From: Apium graveolens | Taxonomy: Eukaryota; Streptophyta; Magnoliopsida; Apiales; Apiaceae | Direction of reading: 5' to 3' | NCBI RefSeq assembly: GCF_009905375.1 | Contig: NC_133653.1 | Location: forward strand, 62,809,956 to 62,873,955 | Length of the DNA: 64,000 nt | Notes under the pieces: model-generated | Seen by the model: only the letters and a program-made list of their open reading frames with translations | Told to the model about the DNA's origin: nothing | Database searches by the model: none | Shown here: positions 23,631-34,879 of the stretch, piece by piece | How positions within the stretch are numbered: position 1 is the first letter of the stretch | Layout of the letters: every line of letters begins with the position of its first letter | Program-made: the position numbers and the translations under genes

Positions 23631-24360
23631 AAGATTTAGAGCAAACCCTGAACGTGATAGTCAGGGAGGTCGCCATCAAGATAGAAGGAACCCATGACAT
23701 AATGGAGTGGAAAATGAGGATTTTAACGTATAAGATAACCCCAAGTATGGGAGAAGGATGAAACATTTCATACTAAGGAAATAGAAAGTCGAGTAAGGAA
23801 AGGAGACCCGAGACGGTACTCCTATACGGAAATTCATGGACCTGTCTAAAAAGAACTTAGACTATTATCCCCAACCACCACCCTGAGGAGACAGTGCGGT
23901 GGGAAATTCTTTCATGACCTTTAAGTCGCTAAGCTCTCAGAGTTCCAAGGAACAAGCTGACCCAGTAGAGGCAAGAGCCTGGCTAAAGGAAATAGATGAA
24001 TCATTTGAGATTCTAAATGATTGACGAACCACAAAAGACTGTTTTATCACTTACCCTCCTAAGAGAGAGACCACCCGCTGGTGAAAGGCCAAGGAAGGCA
24101 CGGAGCAAGAGATTATAATAAACTGATTTAAGTTCAGTCAATTATTTTCAGGAAAGTACTTCCCAAGGTTATGGAGATAGTGTAAAAGCTTAAGAGCCAG
24201 AACAAAGGCAGACGAGTATGATGAATTATGAATCTAAGTTGTAAAAGTTATCAAGATTCGTTCTGAAGACACGAATCCAGAATGACGGGATGTTTGAAAT
24301 CAATGCTTATGTTGTGTTGGTTCATGAAATAACGATAAGAGAAAGGAATATAAAGGCAAG
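23631..24360 (+). pseudogene. Element D gag remnant, displaced downstream of RNase H
   Basis: Broken frames match A's Gag from its first residues (RANP, then a basic/Gln-rich stretch) through PQPPP, NSFMTFKSL, ADPVEARAWLKEIDESFEIL and GKYFPR near 24160. Downstream gag similarity fades. Stops throughout. In a canonical element gag is first after the PBS; here it follows an RNase H/integrase piece. Confidence 0.8.
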
Positions 24361-24860
24361 AGAGTTTGAGGAATGATAAGGGAGTTGGGTATGAGGAAAC
24401 CCTAAAGACTCGTAGAAATAGAAATAGAAAAGTAGGTAATCGTCCGGATGAGAGTGATTCACCATGAGTTAAAATTGATGGTTGAAGGCATAAGAGATAC
24501 ATATATTGTACCCCCTTTAAGTTGGGAGGATTCGAGGAAACCTTGAGATAGTTCGAAGGATAAATATTGAGACACGGATAGACTGAGGAGACAAGAAAGT
24601 AAGAAATCAGGAAAAATTGGATGAAGGAAGTGACCTTCAAGAATGTGAAGTGTAAGACCGGTGGCTTAATACCCAGGAAGGGAGACGCCAGGTATGAAAG
24701 ATATCCCAACATTGAGATGACTGTTGAGATAAACAACAAAAGTAAATAAGGAATTATTAAGAAGAAGTTCACGTTGAACATGACCAATATCTTCCAGAAC
24801 ATCCATGTTATCATTACCAAATCAAGAAAGAAAAGTGGATGACCATTGTTATCTTTTGGA
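24361..24860 (+). other. Element D unresolved decayed stretch
   Basis: No recognisable motif. By position between gag and RT it may be the old protease and N-terminal RT. The same sequence exists inverted in E (about 3200-3860). Confidence 0.4.
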
Positions 24861-25690
24861 GGCCATATGGATTGACCTCAATTTGAATAAGGATGCTATT
24901 ATGAAGTTAGGTATAGACTATCGAGGTGGGAATGATTGAATAAGACACCCTTATCAGGGATATATGACTTGATTTATCCATGGAAGGATGCATGTACCTT
25001 TTAAAGGTGGAATTAAGGATAGAACATCGGTAACTTAAAATGAATCCTAGGGGAATGCATAAAGGTTGGAATTTCACCCTTAATAGGGACAGTATGAGTT
25101 TTGACAGTATGATTTGGAAAGGGTTAATGTAGCAATAACCTTTAAGAATCAGTGGAGAAATTTTTCAGAAGTATATAGACAATGGTTCTAGTAATAGTAA
25201 ATGGTATTTTAATATGCCCTATATCTAGGGAATACAGGAGGAACGATTGAAGGATAACCTTAGAGGTTTTACAAGGAGAAAGGTAATATTCAAAATTTTC
25301 AAGAATAGAAATGTTGATAAAGGAAATATGACGTAATTATAATGTTGCCAAGTGGGGCACGTGTTAAACCACGAGAAAGTATGGATCGAACCAGTAATGG
25401 TCGAAATTATTCAGGGCAATTAGGACTTAAGATAAAAGATGTTCTAATTATGATTGAGAGTCAGTCATGACAGTGATTAACCTCTAAAGACTGAGGCAAT
25501 AACTTATGAAAAAATGGTGATTTTTTTTTTACTCATCAGATTTTAAGGAAAGCATTTTCACATAAGCTGTGATTGAAATAAGGTAGAAAATTTATTTGGA
25601 GATGGTTAAAGTGACATTGACTGTAAGGAAATTTTACTATCAGGAAAGGCCAAAGAGGTGGCCGACACTTTAAAGGTAAGAGGATAATTA
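24861..25690 (+). pseudogene. Element D second RT and RNase H, heavily decayed
   Basis: Pieced across frames, the RT palm can be followed around 25120-25320: FQKYIDN, then the active-site region where the family's FIDDIL reads like VNGIL, then RITLEVLQGER..SKFSR. An RNase H tail follows near 25610-25680 (DIDCKEILLSGKAKEVADTL versus the family's [20 protein letters not shown]). Catalytic Asp residues are lost. This makes D carry RNase H sequence twice. Confidence 0.6.
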
Positions 25691-27060
25691 TAGGCGCTTG
25701 TGCCAAAAGAATACAGTGATTATGGTTAAAACTGTGAAGGTTGTATTATGGTTTGGAAGATTGACATTCCTTCTGATGACTGTGCAATACCCAGCCGTAA
25801 TAGTAGTTGGTAAAGGTTTAATTCGTGTAATCGCCATGAGCGGGCTATCTATCTTAGAAGGTACTATCTTGAGAATGAGCCTGGACCATGTTTCAAAAAG
25901 GACTAGATGAACCCTTGAGTTAATTCTTCTATTTAGGGCGTATGATTAAGAATGGTATTAACCTGCTATCGTTGCTTTGATTGAAACTCTTCTGCACTTT
26001 TATCTGCTTCATGTCATGAAAGTACGTCAGAGTTTGGAGTGTTCTTCATGAATTGTGATTGGTGGTTATGTTAACTCCTTAGAAGGATTTGATACGACAT
26101 GTATGGACTCCGTATGGTTAGCTATTAAGATTTCATGGAAAGTGAATGATGACAGTGGGTCAGTGGTGGACCATAGTAAGGCAGCAATGATTCTGCGAGT
26201 AACGAGCTGATTACAACCGTGAGAGTTGTATTGGAATGGATGTTGAGATTGAGTACCACTAAACGGGTCGTGGTAGTGTATAAGTTATCATTGATAGACT
26301 AATTAAGTAGAGTATCTACCTATTGAATATTTATTCCCTCTTATGAAAAGAGAGTCGTATTACTATATGAGGAAGGTTGCGGTGCAAGCATAGAACTCTA
26401 GTAACGGTGATGTCTAAAATGAGATCCCAGGTTCGATTTTCGAAATCGAGGGAGTTTCAAAGGTGATTGTGTATAAGCTCGAGGAAGAGCATGGGTCCAT
26501 AGAATGATGGACGGAATAGAAATATTTAGGCACGTGAAATGCGATGCTATAATACTTGATGTTGATATAAATACATATATGTTTTGTTCTTCTATGACAA
26601 ACCTCTATAGTTCAGAGGTAGATTCCAAGCCAGATATTTTATGGCAATAATTTTTTTTTTATGAATATACAATTCTCTTCAATTCGTTCTTTTCTCTTCT
26701 TTTCATTTCATGTAAGCTGAGAAGAACAACCCTTCCAGAAAGGGGAGGTATTGCCGAATGACTATCTATCTGTGTGATAGAAGCCTAGTAGGATACCAGC
26801 TATTGTTTAATTGCTTGTCAAGTACTAAAGGCTGGCCACCTTCTGTACTAACTATGCGATATAACAAGTGTTCATGATCTTAGTGATCTCTCAACAAATT
26901 CCTTTACTTCTATTTGATTGATCAAATTTTGGAAAATAGAAACAACTGAAAAATGAGTAATAAAATTGTGATAGTATTCGGAATGGGAACACATTCATGA
27001 TACTAAGGTTGACGTGGTTATTAAAAGGTTAAAGAACGCTAACGAGCAAAAGTATAACCA
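25691..27060 (+). other. Element D unresolved stretch, probably decayed integrase core
   Basis: Only short open stretches. Around 26430-26470 a DPRF-like motif followed by SFK suggests the integrase DPRFNSRFW...SF region, but the match is weak. The same sequence is present inverted in E (about 930-2350). I see no other feature here apart from a poly-T/pyrimidine-rich tract at 26648-26705. Confidence 0.35.
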
Positions 27061-27886
27061 GTATAATATTAGAAACGGAAGGTGATAGCGATTACGAACT
27101 GGAAAAGAATGGGTATTGAGAAGCAAAAGCTATAATGATTAAAGCTATGATGAGAGTCTGTGTAATAGACTTGAAAGAATTTGGAATGATCACTTAATTC
27201 GGATTTAGTTATCTTACGATAATAGATCATATGTCATTATCGAGATGTCGCCTTATGAGATCATTGAGGGAAGACAATGTCGTTCTCCCTTATGTTAGGA
27301 TGAAGTTGTAGAGCGCAAGATGCTCGGACCCGCAGTAGTCCAAAGGACCAAGGATATGATAGATCTAATCAGAGGACGGCTGGTAGTAGCCCAAGATGGT
27401 CATGATAAGTATGTTGATTTGACACGAAAGGATAAAGAGTATGAAATAGGGGACCTAGTAATGTTATAGGTATCCCTTGGAAAGGATTGATGAGGTTCGG
27501 AAAGAAAGGAAAGCTAAGTCTACAATTTGTTGGACCCTTGGATATATTAAGACGTTTGGGAAGTTAGCATATGAGCTAGCCCTACCCCCGAACCTGTAGC
27601 AAGTTCATAACGCGTTTCACGTATCAATGTTAAGGAAGTGTAATTCAGATGCCAGATAAATAGGGGCATATGAGCGCATAGATATGCAACCCGACGTAAC
27701 CTATATGGAGCAACCAGGAAGGGTTATAGAGTGAAAAGGAACGAGTGCTTAGGAGAAGGGTTATCAAACTAGTAAGAGTTTGATGGTAGAACCACAATGT
27801 GGGAAAATTGACTTGAGAGTTAGAAAGTGCAATACTAAGAAAGTATCCCTATTTATTTCTATCCGATTCCGGGACGGAATCCTTTT
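27061..27886 (+). pseudogene. Element D integrase C-terminus and chromodomain remnant
   Basis: Matches A from [14 protein letters not shown] sequence (27150) through the GPF-type C-terminal domain ([20 protein letters not shown] around 27560-27640) to the region ending at the PPT. Nearly all frames broken. The chromodomain tail itself is poorly preserved. Confidence 0.8.
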
Positions 27887-27899
27887 AAGGAGGGGAGAG
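27887..27899 (+). other. Element D polypurine tract
   Basis: AAGGAGGGGAGAG directly before the 3' LTR, same as in A. Confidence 0.88.
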
Positions 27900-29945
27900 T
27901 GTAATAACCCCAATTTTTGGGAAATTTTTGAAACCCTTATGAATAGTGTTTTTGCTGAATGAGAAAACTTTTCATGCCACACTATGTAGGGGTTCTGATA
28001 TGGATATTCTGAGATTTTATTAGTACTTTATATGGGATATAAGTGTATGTAAAGATCGTCAGAATCCAAATCCGAACACTTTGATTTTTCCCGGAAATAC
28101 ACTAGATACGGAAAGATTTGAGAAAAAGGTAACAGGATAAAAAGGATTTAAATTAAAGGATTATAGGAGAGGATCATAAAAGGAATATAATATATTGAGA
28201 AAGGTTAAGGGAACCTAAGTAATAAGATCCCGGGTATGATCCCTCAAACGATAAACGAAAACGAAAGTTAAGCGAACCGTATAACAGATCAGCGGTCATT
28301 AGGCAAACGATTAGGAAGTTAATCAAAGGGATTAGTGGGAATGATGTCATCCAACCAATAGAAAGAGGACAAGGAAGGGAGGATGACATCATGAGGATGA
28401 CACAAGCATGACATGGGGAGGAAGGAGATGTGGTGACTTTTTAACCACACAAAACCAAGGGCAACTAGGTAATTCACTAAAGCAAACAACAAAAATCAAA
28501 CCAACCAAGCCAAGCAAATCATTTTTCATCAAAATCAAAAAGAAACCAAGGCATTGTTCTTCATGCTCTCGGCCAAAACAGAACCAGAACACTAAAACTG
28601 CTGTATCTCCTTCATTTCTCACTCAAATAGTGTGTTCTATAGCTCATTGGAAAGGTATTGAGATGGCCTACAACTCTTGTTCACAAGTCTCGTCCAAATA
28701 ATCATGGTAAGACCCTCATTTTTACAGTTCTTTAAATCGGACTTTTAGAAACTTCAAAGCCTAACTTTGTGTTCTTGATTTCTTTGGAAAGATCAAGCTT
28801 GTAGGAGGCTTCCTAAGGCTTCCTAGCAACTTAACACCTCCCAAGGAAGGTATAAACTTCAAACCCTAGCCTTTACTTTATTTGTTAGTAAGTTTAATGG
28901 TTGATGTTGTGAAATGAGAAGCATGGATTGTGATTATTAGTAGTTTGGTTTGATTTGGAAGTGTTTTTGGTAATTGAAGCTTGATTATAGTTCATAGGTC
29001 TTGATTGTGGTTGTTTGAGTTGAAAACCTTGGAGATTATGGACTGATGTGGTATGGTTTAGGTGAAGTTTTGTTGTATTGATGGTTATGAGTTGGTTGGT
29101 GGTTAATTGGAGTAGTTTAAACATTGGTAATCGCGTAAACATAGCCGTCGTAACGTCCGATTTTCTTTGGACTGTTTTTGTGCATAACATTAGGACCCGA
29201 GAACCCCCTGCTAGATTATGACCACTGCCATATTTAGATAGCTCATGTTACGAGCTTCGTTTTGATATGTAGTTCGCTCGATTCCGATGCACGGTTTAGG
29301 AGAAACGACCGTTTCAAGTAACGGCGTTTCGCGAACGAAACTTTTCCCCTCGCCTTACTTTGAAACATAGGTTAAAGACCAAAAAGGGTTAATTAATGCA
29401 TGAAACATTTATGGTAAGTGTGTTAGGCAGTTGGTAAGATACTCGCGAAGGAATCGCCTTAAAACTCGTAAAGGTTAAATTATTAAAAATGGTGGAGCCG
29501 AGGGTACCCGAGTGGCTTAAGCGAATCAGTGAGCGCAAAACAAGCGTTAGAGTCTAAGTTAGTTAAAGTATAGATTTACAAGTGATTTTGGTTTAATTCC
29601 AACTTACTTGTTGTTTATAGGTTACCAGACTCGTCCCGAGCCATTCGTAACCCCAGTCGCTCAGGCAAGTTTTCTACCCGTTATACTGTTGTTGTGATGT
29701 AAATATATGTATATGCATTATCTTGTGATATTGCATGATTGTTATTAGCAAATTTTGCGATATATTGGAGCATGCTAATATGGTATATATGCATGTCTGT
29801 TTCGTAATCTGGTTATCTATCTGTTGATTTCAATGCTTATAGTTGCATAATACCTATGCTAGAAATAAGCAAGTAGTTGCGTATACCCTTAGTATAGGGG
29901 ATAAAAGGTGAACATATTTCTAAACCGGGAGTCGATATTCCCGAG

Positions 29946-29965
29946 TATATATATATATATATATA

Positions 29966-29996
<31 letters not shown>
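29946..29996. repeat. AT microsatellite in D 3' LTR
   Basis: Same as 20104-20148 but longer by about three AT units. Confidence 0.9.
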
Positions 29997-30049
29997 GGAT
30001 ATAGTTTTTAAAACTATTAATCGAATAAGGTTTATTCGATAACTTTAAC

Positions 30050-30268
30050 TTTATTTTATTATTGAATATTATTTCAAATATTATTCGAAGGCGTATGACT
30101 CCTTTACATTATTTATTGAATATTATTTGAATATTCATTTGAGGATGTATGACTCCTTTATTTTATTTAATGAATATTATTTATAATATTCATTCGAGGT
30201 ATTATGACTCAGCTTATTTTATTTATTGAATATTATTTGAATATTCATTTGAGGATCTATGACTCCGA
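30050..30268 (+). repeat. Tandem TGACTCC units in D 3' LTR
   Basis: Exact copy of 20201-20420. Confidence 0.8.
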
Positions 30269-31808
30269 TTATTTGCTGAGATATATTCTTTATTTTATTA
30301 AAGAATAAGGTGTCGATAATCAAACTTATTTTTGATTATTCAAATAAAGATATTACTTTCGTATAAGTATATCTTTGATTATTTGCTATTCATTTCAAGT
30401 ATAAGTTTTAATACTTCTACTTCAATTATTTTGTAAAGATTATCTTTTATGGGAATATTATTTAAATAATAATATTCAGACTTTTTCTAAATATTCTGGG
30501 GACTGATTTACTTCATTAAATCAGTTTTACTCCAAACACTCTTTAAAGTGTTTTCGAGTCTTTAAAATGATTTTCAAAAGTTAGAGCGGATCCCAAAACT
30601 ATTTTTATATTTAAGATCTTCCTTTTAAAAAGGGGATTTAAATACTCGCTCAAAACCTGGGGGATCCGGCTCGGTGGTGTGTTTTATATTCGCAACAAGG
30701 TTGCTGTCTTGGTAAAAGAGTTTTTGATTACTTACCCAATATTCGGGAAGTAAAATTCTTGGAACAAGTTAATCCATTAACAGGCATCGCCTGGGAAATA
30801 TCGGTGAGTTTTCCTTTCCAACTAGGTACGACTTCTTGGTGGAGCCGTATCAACAAGTTTCTACTTGGGGAAAGGGGGAAACGAGCTTTACGTTTCAGAG
30901 TCATGGATTTCATCTGAACTAGGAGTGGCGTAAGTGGTCGAGTAGCGCCGGCCCAGCCTTATTATATTGGCCCAAATGGCCTGGAAGTTCCGCTAAGGCG
31001 GTCCATTCCTTAGGAGTTCAGTGTTCGGTTGACAAGTAAATCCGACAGGTTCTCCTCTACATGTAGAAAATGGTGGGGTTGTACTACTACGACTGATCAT
31101 CGTAAGTGGTCTTCCTGGCGCGGTAAACTCCCGTAATGAGTTCATCATCCAATTGGATATTTCTGCAACACTACCCAGAGCACTTCGATAGAAAGGCTAC
31201 GGTTGGGCGATTGTTGAGTGTTGGCAGGGTCAAGTTTTCAAAATGATGTTCGCATCAAATGAAGTATCTCATAACTTCATTTTATTTTGATGATATTTTA
31301 AAGGTTGAATCTGTTCAAGTATTATCTTGTAGTCTCATCTATGTGATGAACTTTTGAAGCTAATTTATAACTTGAACGGTGGTAGTTCAAGTAGTATTTG
31401 GGAAAGATATAAGTATATTGGGGTATCTTGTAACTTCATCTTTTAAACTTATATCTAATTAATAATTGTCTTATGAATGACAAAGATTTTCAGAAAAACG
31501 TTGAGACAAGGTTAGATATATGAGATCACCTTGCAACGATATTTTTTATACAGTTATACACTGGGACTTTGTGCATATTATGCATGGAAGAGGACTTCCA
31601 ATATTTTGAAAAGTATATATGTATATATACTGAATATTTTGCGACTTCATCGCATTAAGATATCAAACTTGGTTCATTTCTTTTGACCAAGACTTTCATG
31701 AGTATTATGAGTAGGCTCATATATTGTTAATCATTATACATATTATTTTGGTGGGCTTGCTGCTCACCCTTGCTTTCTTCTTTCATCACACAACATCAGA
31801 TAGATAAG

Positions 31809-31937
31809 ATGAACAGGACCAAGCTCCCAATTCGCAAGCGGATAGGAAACGTTCCGCAGCTTTCCGGAAGCGTTCAGGCCGCTGTAGCTGAGGTAGAAAT
31901 TACCAATAGGCTAAGTTTTCAACTAGTAATGTACTAG
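31809..31937 (+). CDS. Small LTR ORF of element D (3' LTR copy), unknown function
   Basis: Identical copy of the 42-residue ORF at 21960-22088. In the 3' LTR it would lie at the RNA end and is not expected to be translated from this element. Confidence 0.35.
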   Translation: MNRTKLPIRKRIGNVPQLSGSVQAAVAEVEITNRLSFQLVMY

Positions 31938-32204
31938 ACTTATGTATATTATGAATTGTAATAATGGCAAAGAAATGTAAATTTATTCAGAAACCTGTTT
32001 AAGGTATATTGGCATATAATTGTGGAATAAAACGACTTGTGATTATTTTTGGATATTCATCTCTGAGACTATAACTTGTGGTGTGTGTGTTTATTGTGGG
32101 GTCACAGTACAGAGTAGTTGATTATTTATTAAGATTGGGTGTTGTTAAGGGAAATGGAACTCGTGACAACCCGGATCCCCGACCCCGGATTTGGGGGTGT
32201 TACA

Positions 32205-32209
32205 GACCT
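32205..32209. repeat. Target site duplication of D, right copy (GACCT)
   Basis: Matches 18052-18056. Confidence 0.97.
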
Positions 32210-33995
32210 TGCACTTGAATGTGATAAACTTGCCTCCCCAATAACAGGATCATTGGAAATTGTACTCCTAGCTTCAATTATGAGTGCAATTTCAGCTAGA
32301 GTTGTGAGGGGAGTTGTTCCTATAACAGGAACCTCCAATTGAATTGGAGAGGATTTAGATAGCTCCCCCTCAGGAGTACTACCCTCAAATCTTACAGCCC
32401 GTGAAGGCTGATTTGCACATAAAGGTGCATCTGTAACTACCATGGGGTCTTTAGTAAAAATTGATGGATCCCCATGTCTGTGATGGTGTCATCAAGGTCT
32501 ATCCCATCTAGTAGCCTCTCCCCATCTAGATTTGGTGTCTGGGTGGTGAGCAAGGTTTCTTGAACCAAGTCACTTGAAGTTGGCAACACTTGAGGATTAG
32601 ATTCAAGTGTTTGACTATAAGATGAAGAAATTTTAGAAATCAAGTTTTGAATCTTAGATTGGAGTGTTGGCAGCTCCCCTTGAGTAGAAGAGGGAGCTTC
32701 AAGTGATATGCTCTCCTTGTGTGTGCCATCCTTATGTCTCCTTTACTATACTTGAATTTGTTCAAGTGATGGTTGTACAGACTCATTACATGGTGAACTA
32801 GAGAGAGTGCTCTTTTCAATAGAGACACCCTATTGAGAGGATGCCTCTAGAGTCTGTTTTTGTCTCTATTTTACAACTACATCCTTTTGGGAGGATGCAG
32901 AGGTGACTTGAGTGGTCAACTCTAAGTTTTTAGCCTTCTTTGGTTTCTTTTTGACCAAGAGTGACTCAGTTTCGATTTGTTCCTCACCACTCTCATTTAT
33001 GATTGTCAGGTTTGCCTGCTTTCTCTTCTTTTTACTCACTTCACCCTTTTGAGAGGATGAAGTGGTTGGCTTCCTAGCTTCCAGTGGTACAGAAGAAGTG
33101 GTCTCAGCTTGGGAAGGCCCCTGTTGGTTGTCCTTTGTTTGTGCTTCTACAGAGACAGGAGCCATAGCTATACTATATTCAACATTTGACCTCATGTCAG
33201 GCATGGGGTAAAGCTAAGTCTTAAACCTCTCCATCATGAATGGAGTGATTTTGAGACTTACAGTTACCTCAGATTGGACACTTGCTTATAATCGCCTATT
33301 TTTGTGCTATCTATACCATTAAGTAGATGAATTTCTGATACTTTATGATTTAAAGTAGACATGATAAATCTAGGAAATAATATTTCCTTACCTCTTGCAG
33401 CTAGGGGCATTGTGAGCCTGGTGGCAAGTTCTTCCAAGATCAATAGACCAACATTCAAGTGTCTATAATGGGCTATGGAGAACACCAGCTTCTGCACCAT
33501 ACTTGATATGTTGTCATATCCTATCTTTCTATAGGTGAAGGCCCTCACTATAGAATCAAACAAGAAAGACCATTCTTTCCTCAAGTTGGTTCAGTTCAGA
33601 CTTGCTAGGTTTATTCCTCCACCATAGTTTATGAAATCCATGAATGCAGCTAGCTCATCCTGTGTTGGCACCTCCAACATATTTTCAGTTGGAAGACCCA
33701 AAGCTGCATTCATATCTAACTCATTGAACTCAATTTGTTGGCCTCCAGTTGAGAAAGTCACCACCATAGATACAGTGTTATTATGCATAATTGTCCTTAC
33801 TGCAGCTGTTGTCCAGAACTCATGCAGGACATCCAAGTACAATATTGGGTTAGCAGTTAAAGCACATGCAAGATACGATTCAGACAAAAACTTGACAAAC
33901 CCCTTGAAAGAATCAGGGGCCTGATTAGCATCAGTAAAAGCAAGGTAGTTAGTTCCATTTTTGGGGATATCAGCTCTAACATTGTTGAGTTTCAT
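32210..33995 (-). pseudogene. C2 third ORF, N-terminal part: large protein of unknown function
   Basis: ATG at 33995 (MKLNNVRADIPKNGTNYLAF) begins a folded-looking domain of about 240 residues down to 33264. It includes KGFVKFLSESYLACALTANP, FNELDMNAALGLPTENM, a W/F-rich segment, LNVGLLILEELATRLTMPLA and ILFPRFIMSTLNHK. One in-frame stop (33591-33593) and a frameshift near 33210 break it. A Ser/Thr/Lys-rich low-complexity part then runs to the D insertion. The fold outline (short hydrophobic helix, 'IN..LGLP', 'NVG..I..E', 'FP.FI') is reminiscent of the putative plant transposon protein domain found in other plant retroelements; this is recall, not a search. No signal peptide or TM segment. 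Together with 15209-18056 it would be about 1,500 codons. Confidence 0.75.
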
Positions 33996-34029
33996 TGTTG
34001 TTGAGTAAGAAAGAATGGGTAAGAAAAAT

Positions 34030-34047
34030 GAGAGAGAGAGAGAGAGC
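34030..34047 (-). repeat. (CT)n tract in the predicted 5' UTR of the C2 third ORF
   Basis: Nine GA/CT dinucleotides, CT on the coding (minus) strand, 35-52 bp upstream of the ATG. Plant 5' UTRs commonly carry such tracts. Confidence 0.85.
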
Positions 34048-34093
34048 TTGAAATGAGAGAGAAATCGGTTTGAATTTGAAAATTAGGTCACTT

Positions 34094-34640
34094 TGAGTTC
34101 TCGAAGGCGTAAGGATGTGTATGTCGAGATGTCTGGGTATTTATAGTAAAAGGTAAATGACTTATCGAGAACTAAAAATAAATATTTAGATTTTGCTTAT
34201 GGAGAAGTCTTATAGAGAAAATGAATACATATCGATATGTCATATTTCTAAGTGTTATCGAGAACTAGAAAAAGACTTATCGAGATGTCAAATAAATACC
34301 CAGTTTGTCCAAAGTGGACTGAATTGTTTCCAATTTTTATTTGAATAAATCAAAATAAAATCAGAATGATTTTGTCAAAGGTATTTTACTAAAATAATTT
34401 ATTAAATTAAATTATCTCAGTTCTGAGTTATTTATAAGTCTAAAATTGTACTTGTAGAGAACTCTTTAATTTAACACTTATAGAGAACTCTATAATGACT
34501 TATCGATAAGTCAAAATGAAGCTTATCGAGAAGCCCCTCGAGAAGTCAGAAAATTGACTTATCGAGAACTCACTCGAGAAGTCTTAAAATGACTTGTCGA
34601 TAAGTCAATTAGACTTATCGAGAACTCAGTTCTCTATACT
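34094..34640. repeat. Cluster of imperfect palindromic repeats upstream of the C2 third ORF
   Basis: About a dozen copies of ACTTATCGAGAACTC / CTTATCGAGAAGTC / GACTTATCGATAAGTC-like motifs, several close to perfect 14-16-bp palindromes (e.g. 34498-34512 and 34590-34606). They occupy the noncoding spacer between RNase H and the third ORF. Could be regulatory or a replication/packaging signal; role not shown by sequence. Confidence 0.8.
34138..34145 (-). promoter_or_regulatory. TATA box for the C2 third ORF
   Basis: Minus strand ACTATAAATACCC, a strong plant TATA consensus, 143 bp upstream of the ATG at 33995. A start 25-35 bp downstream would give a leader containing the CT tract. It suggests the third ORF had its own transcript. 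Confidence 0.5.
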
Positions 34641-34879
34641 TTTGATTACTTTGATTCTTCCTTGTGCTAATTTTACATATTCAAAATGCAACATTTAGAC
34701 AATTTTCTTAGAATTTGAAAAATTCCAAGCTAAATTTTGAATTTTGAAAAATAAAAATGCATAGATTTCTGAAATATTTATAATTCATATTCCAGTTAAT
34801 TTCCAATTAAATCAAATTAATTTTGATTCACTAGAAACTAATCTGTTGCAAAGCATTAGCTGAGTTCTTGCCTTAGGAT

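Larger units (their letters stand above)
18057..32204 (+). mobile_element. Element D: very recent, non-autonomous gypsy (chromovirus-type) LTR retrotransposon
   Basis: 14.1-kb plus-strand element with 4.3-kb LTRs, PBS, PPT and perfect 5-bp TSD GACCT, inserted in C2's third ORF. By reading, the two LTRs differ by one substitution (T at about 18878 versus C) and by the length of an AT microsatellite. The 5.5-kb interior has no ORF above about 110 residues and consists of decayed, rearranged gag-pol pieces shared with E. LTR ends, PBS and PPT are the same as those of element A, so A-like proteins could have moved it in trans (inference). Confidence 0.96.
27900..32204 (+). repeat. Element D 3' LTR
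   Basis: 4,305 bp. Identical by eye to 18057-22355 except for one substitution (C at about 28721) and six extra bases in the AT microsatellite. Repeats all internal features of the 5' copy. Confidence 0.97.

Noticed and set aside
34094..34640. CRISPR-like array
   Set aside because: Repeat units are short, palindromic and irregularly spaced, in plant nuclear DNA; no spacers of uniform length.
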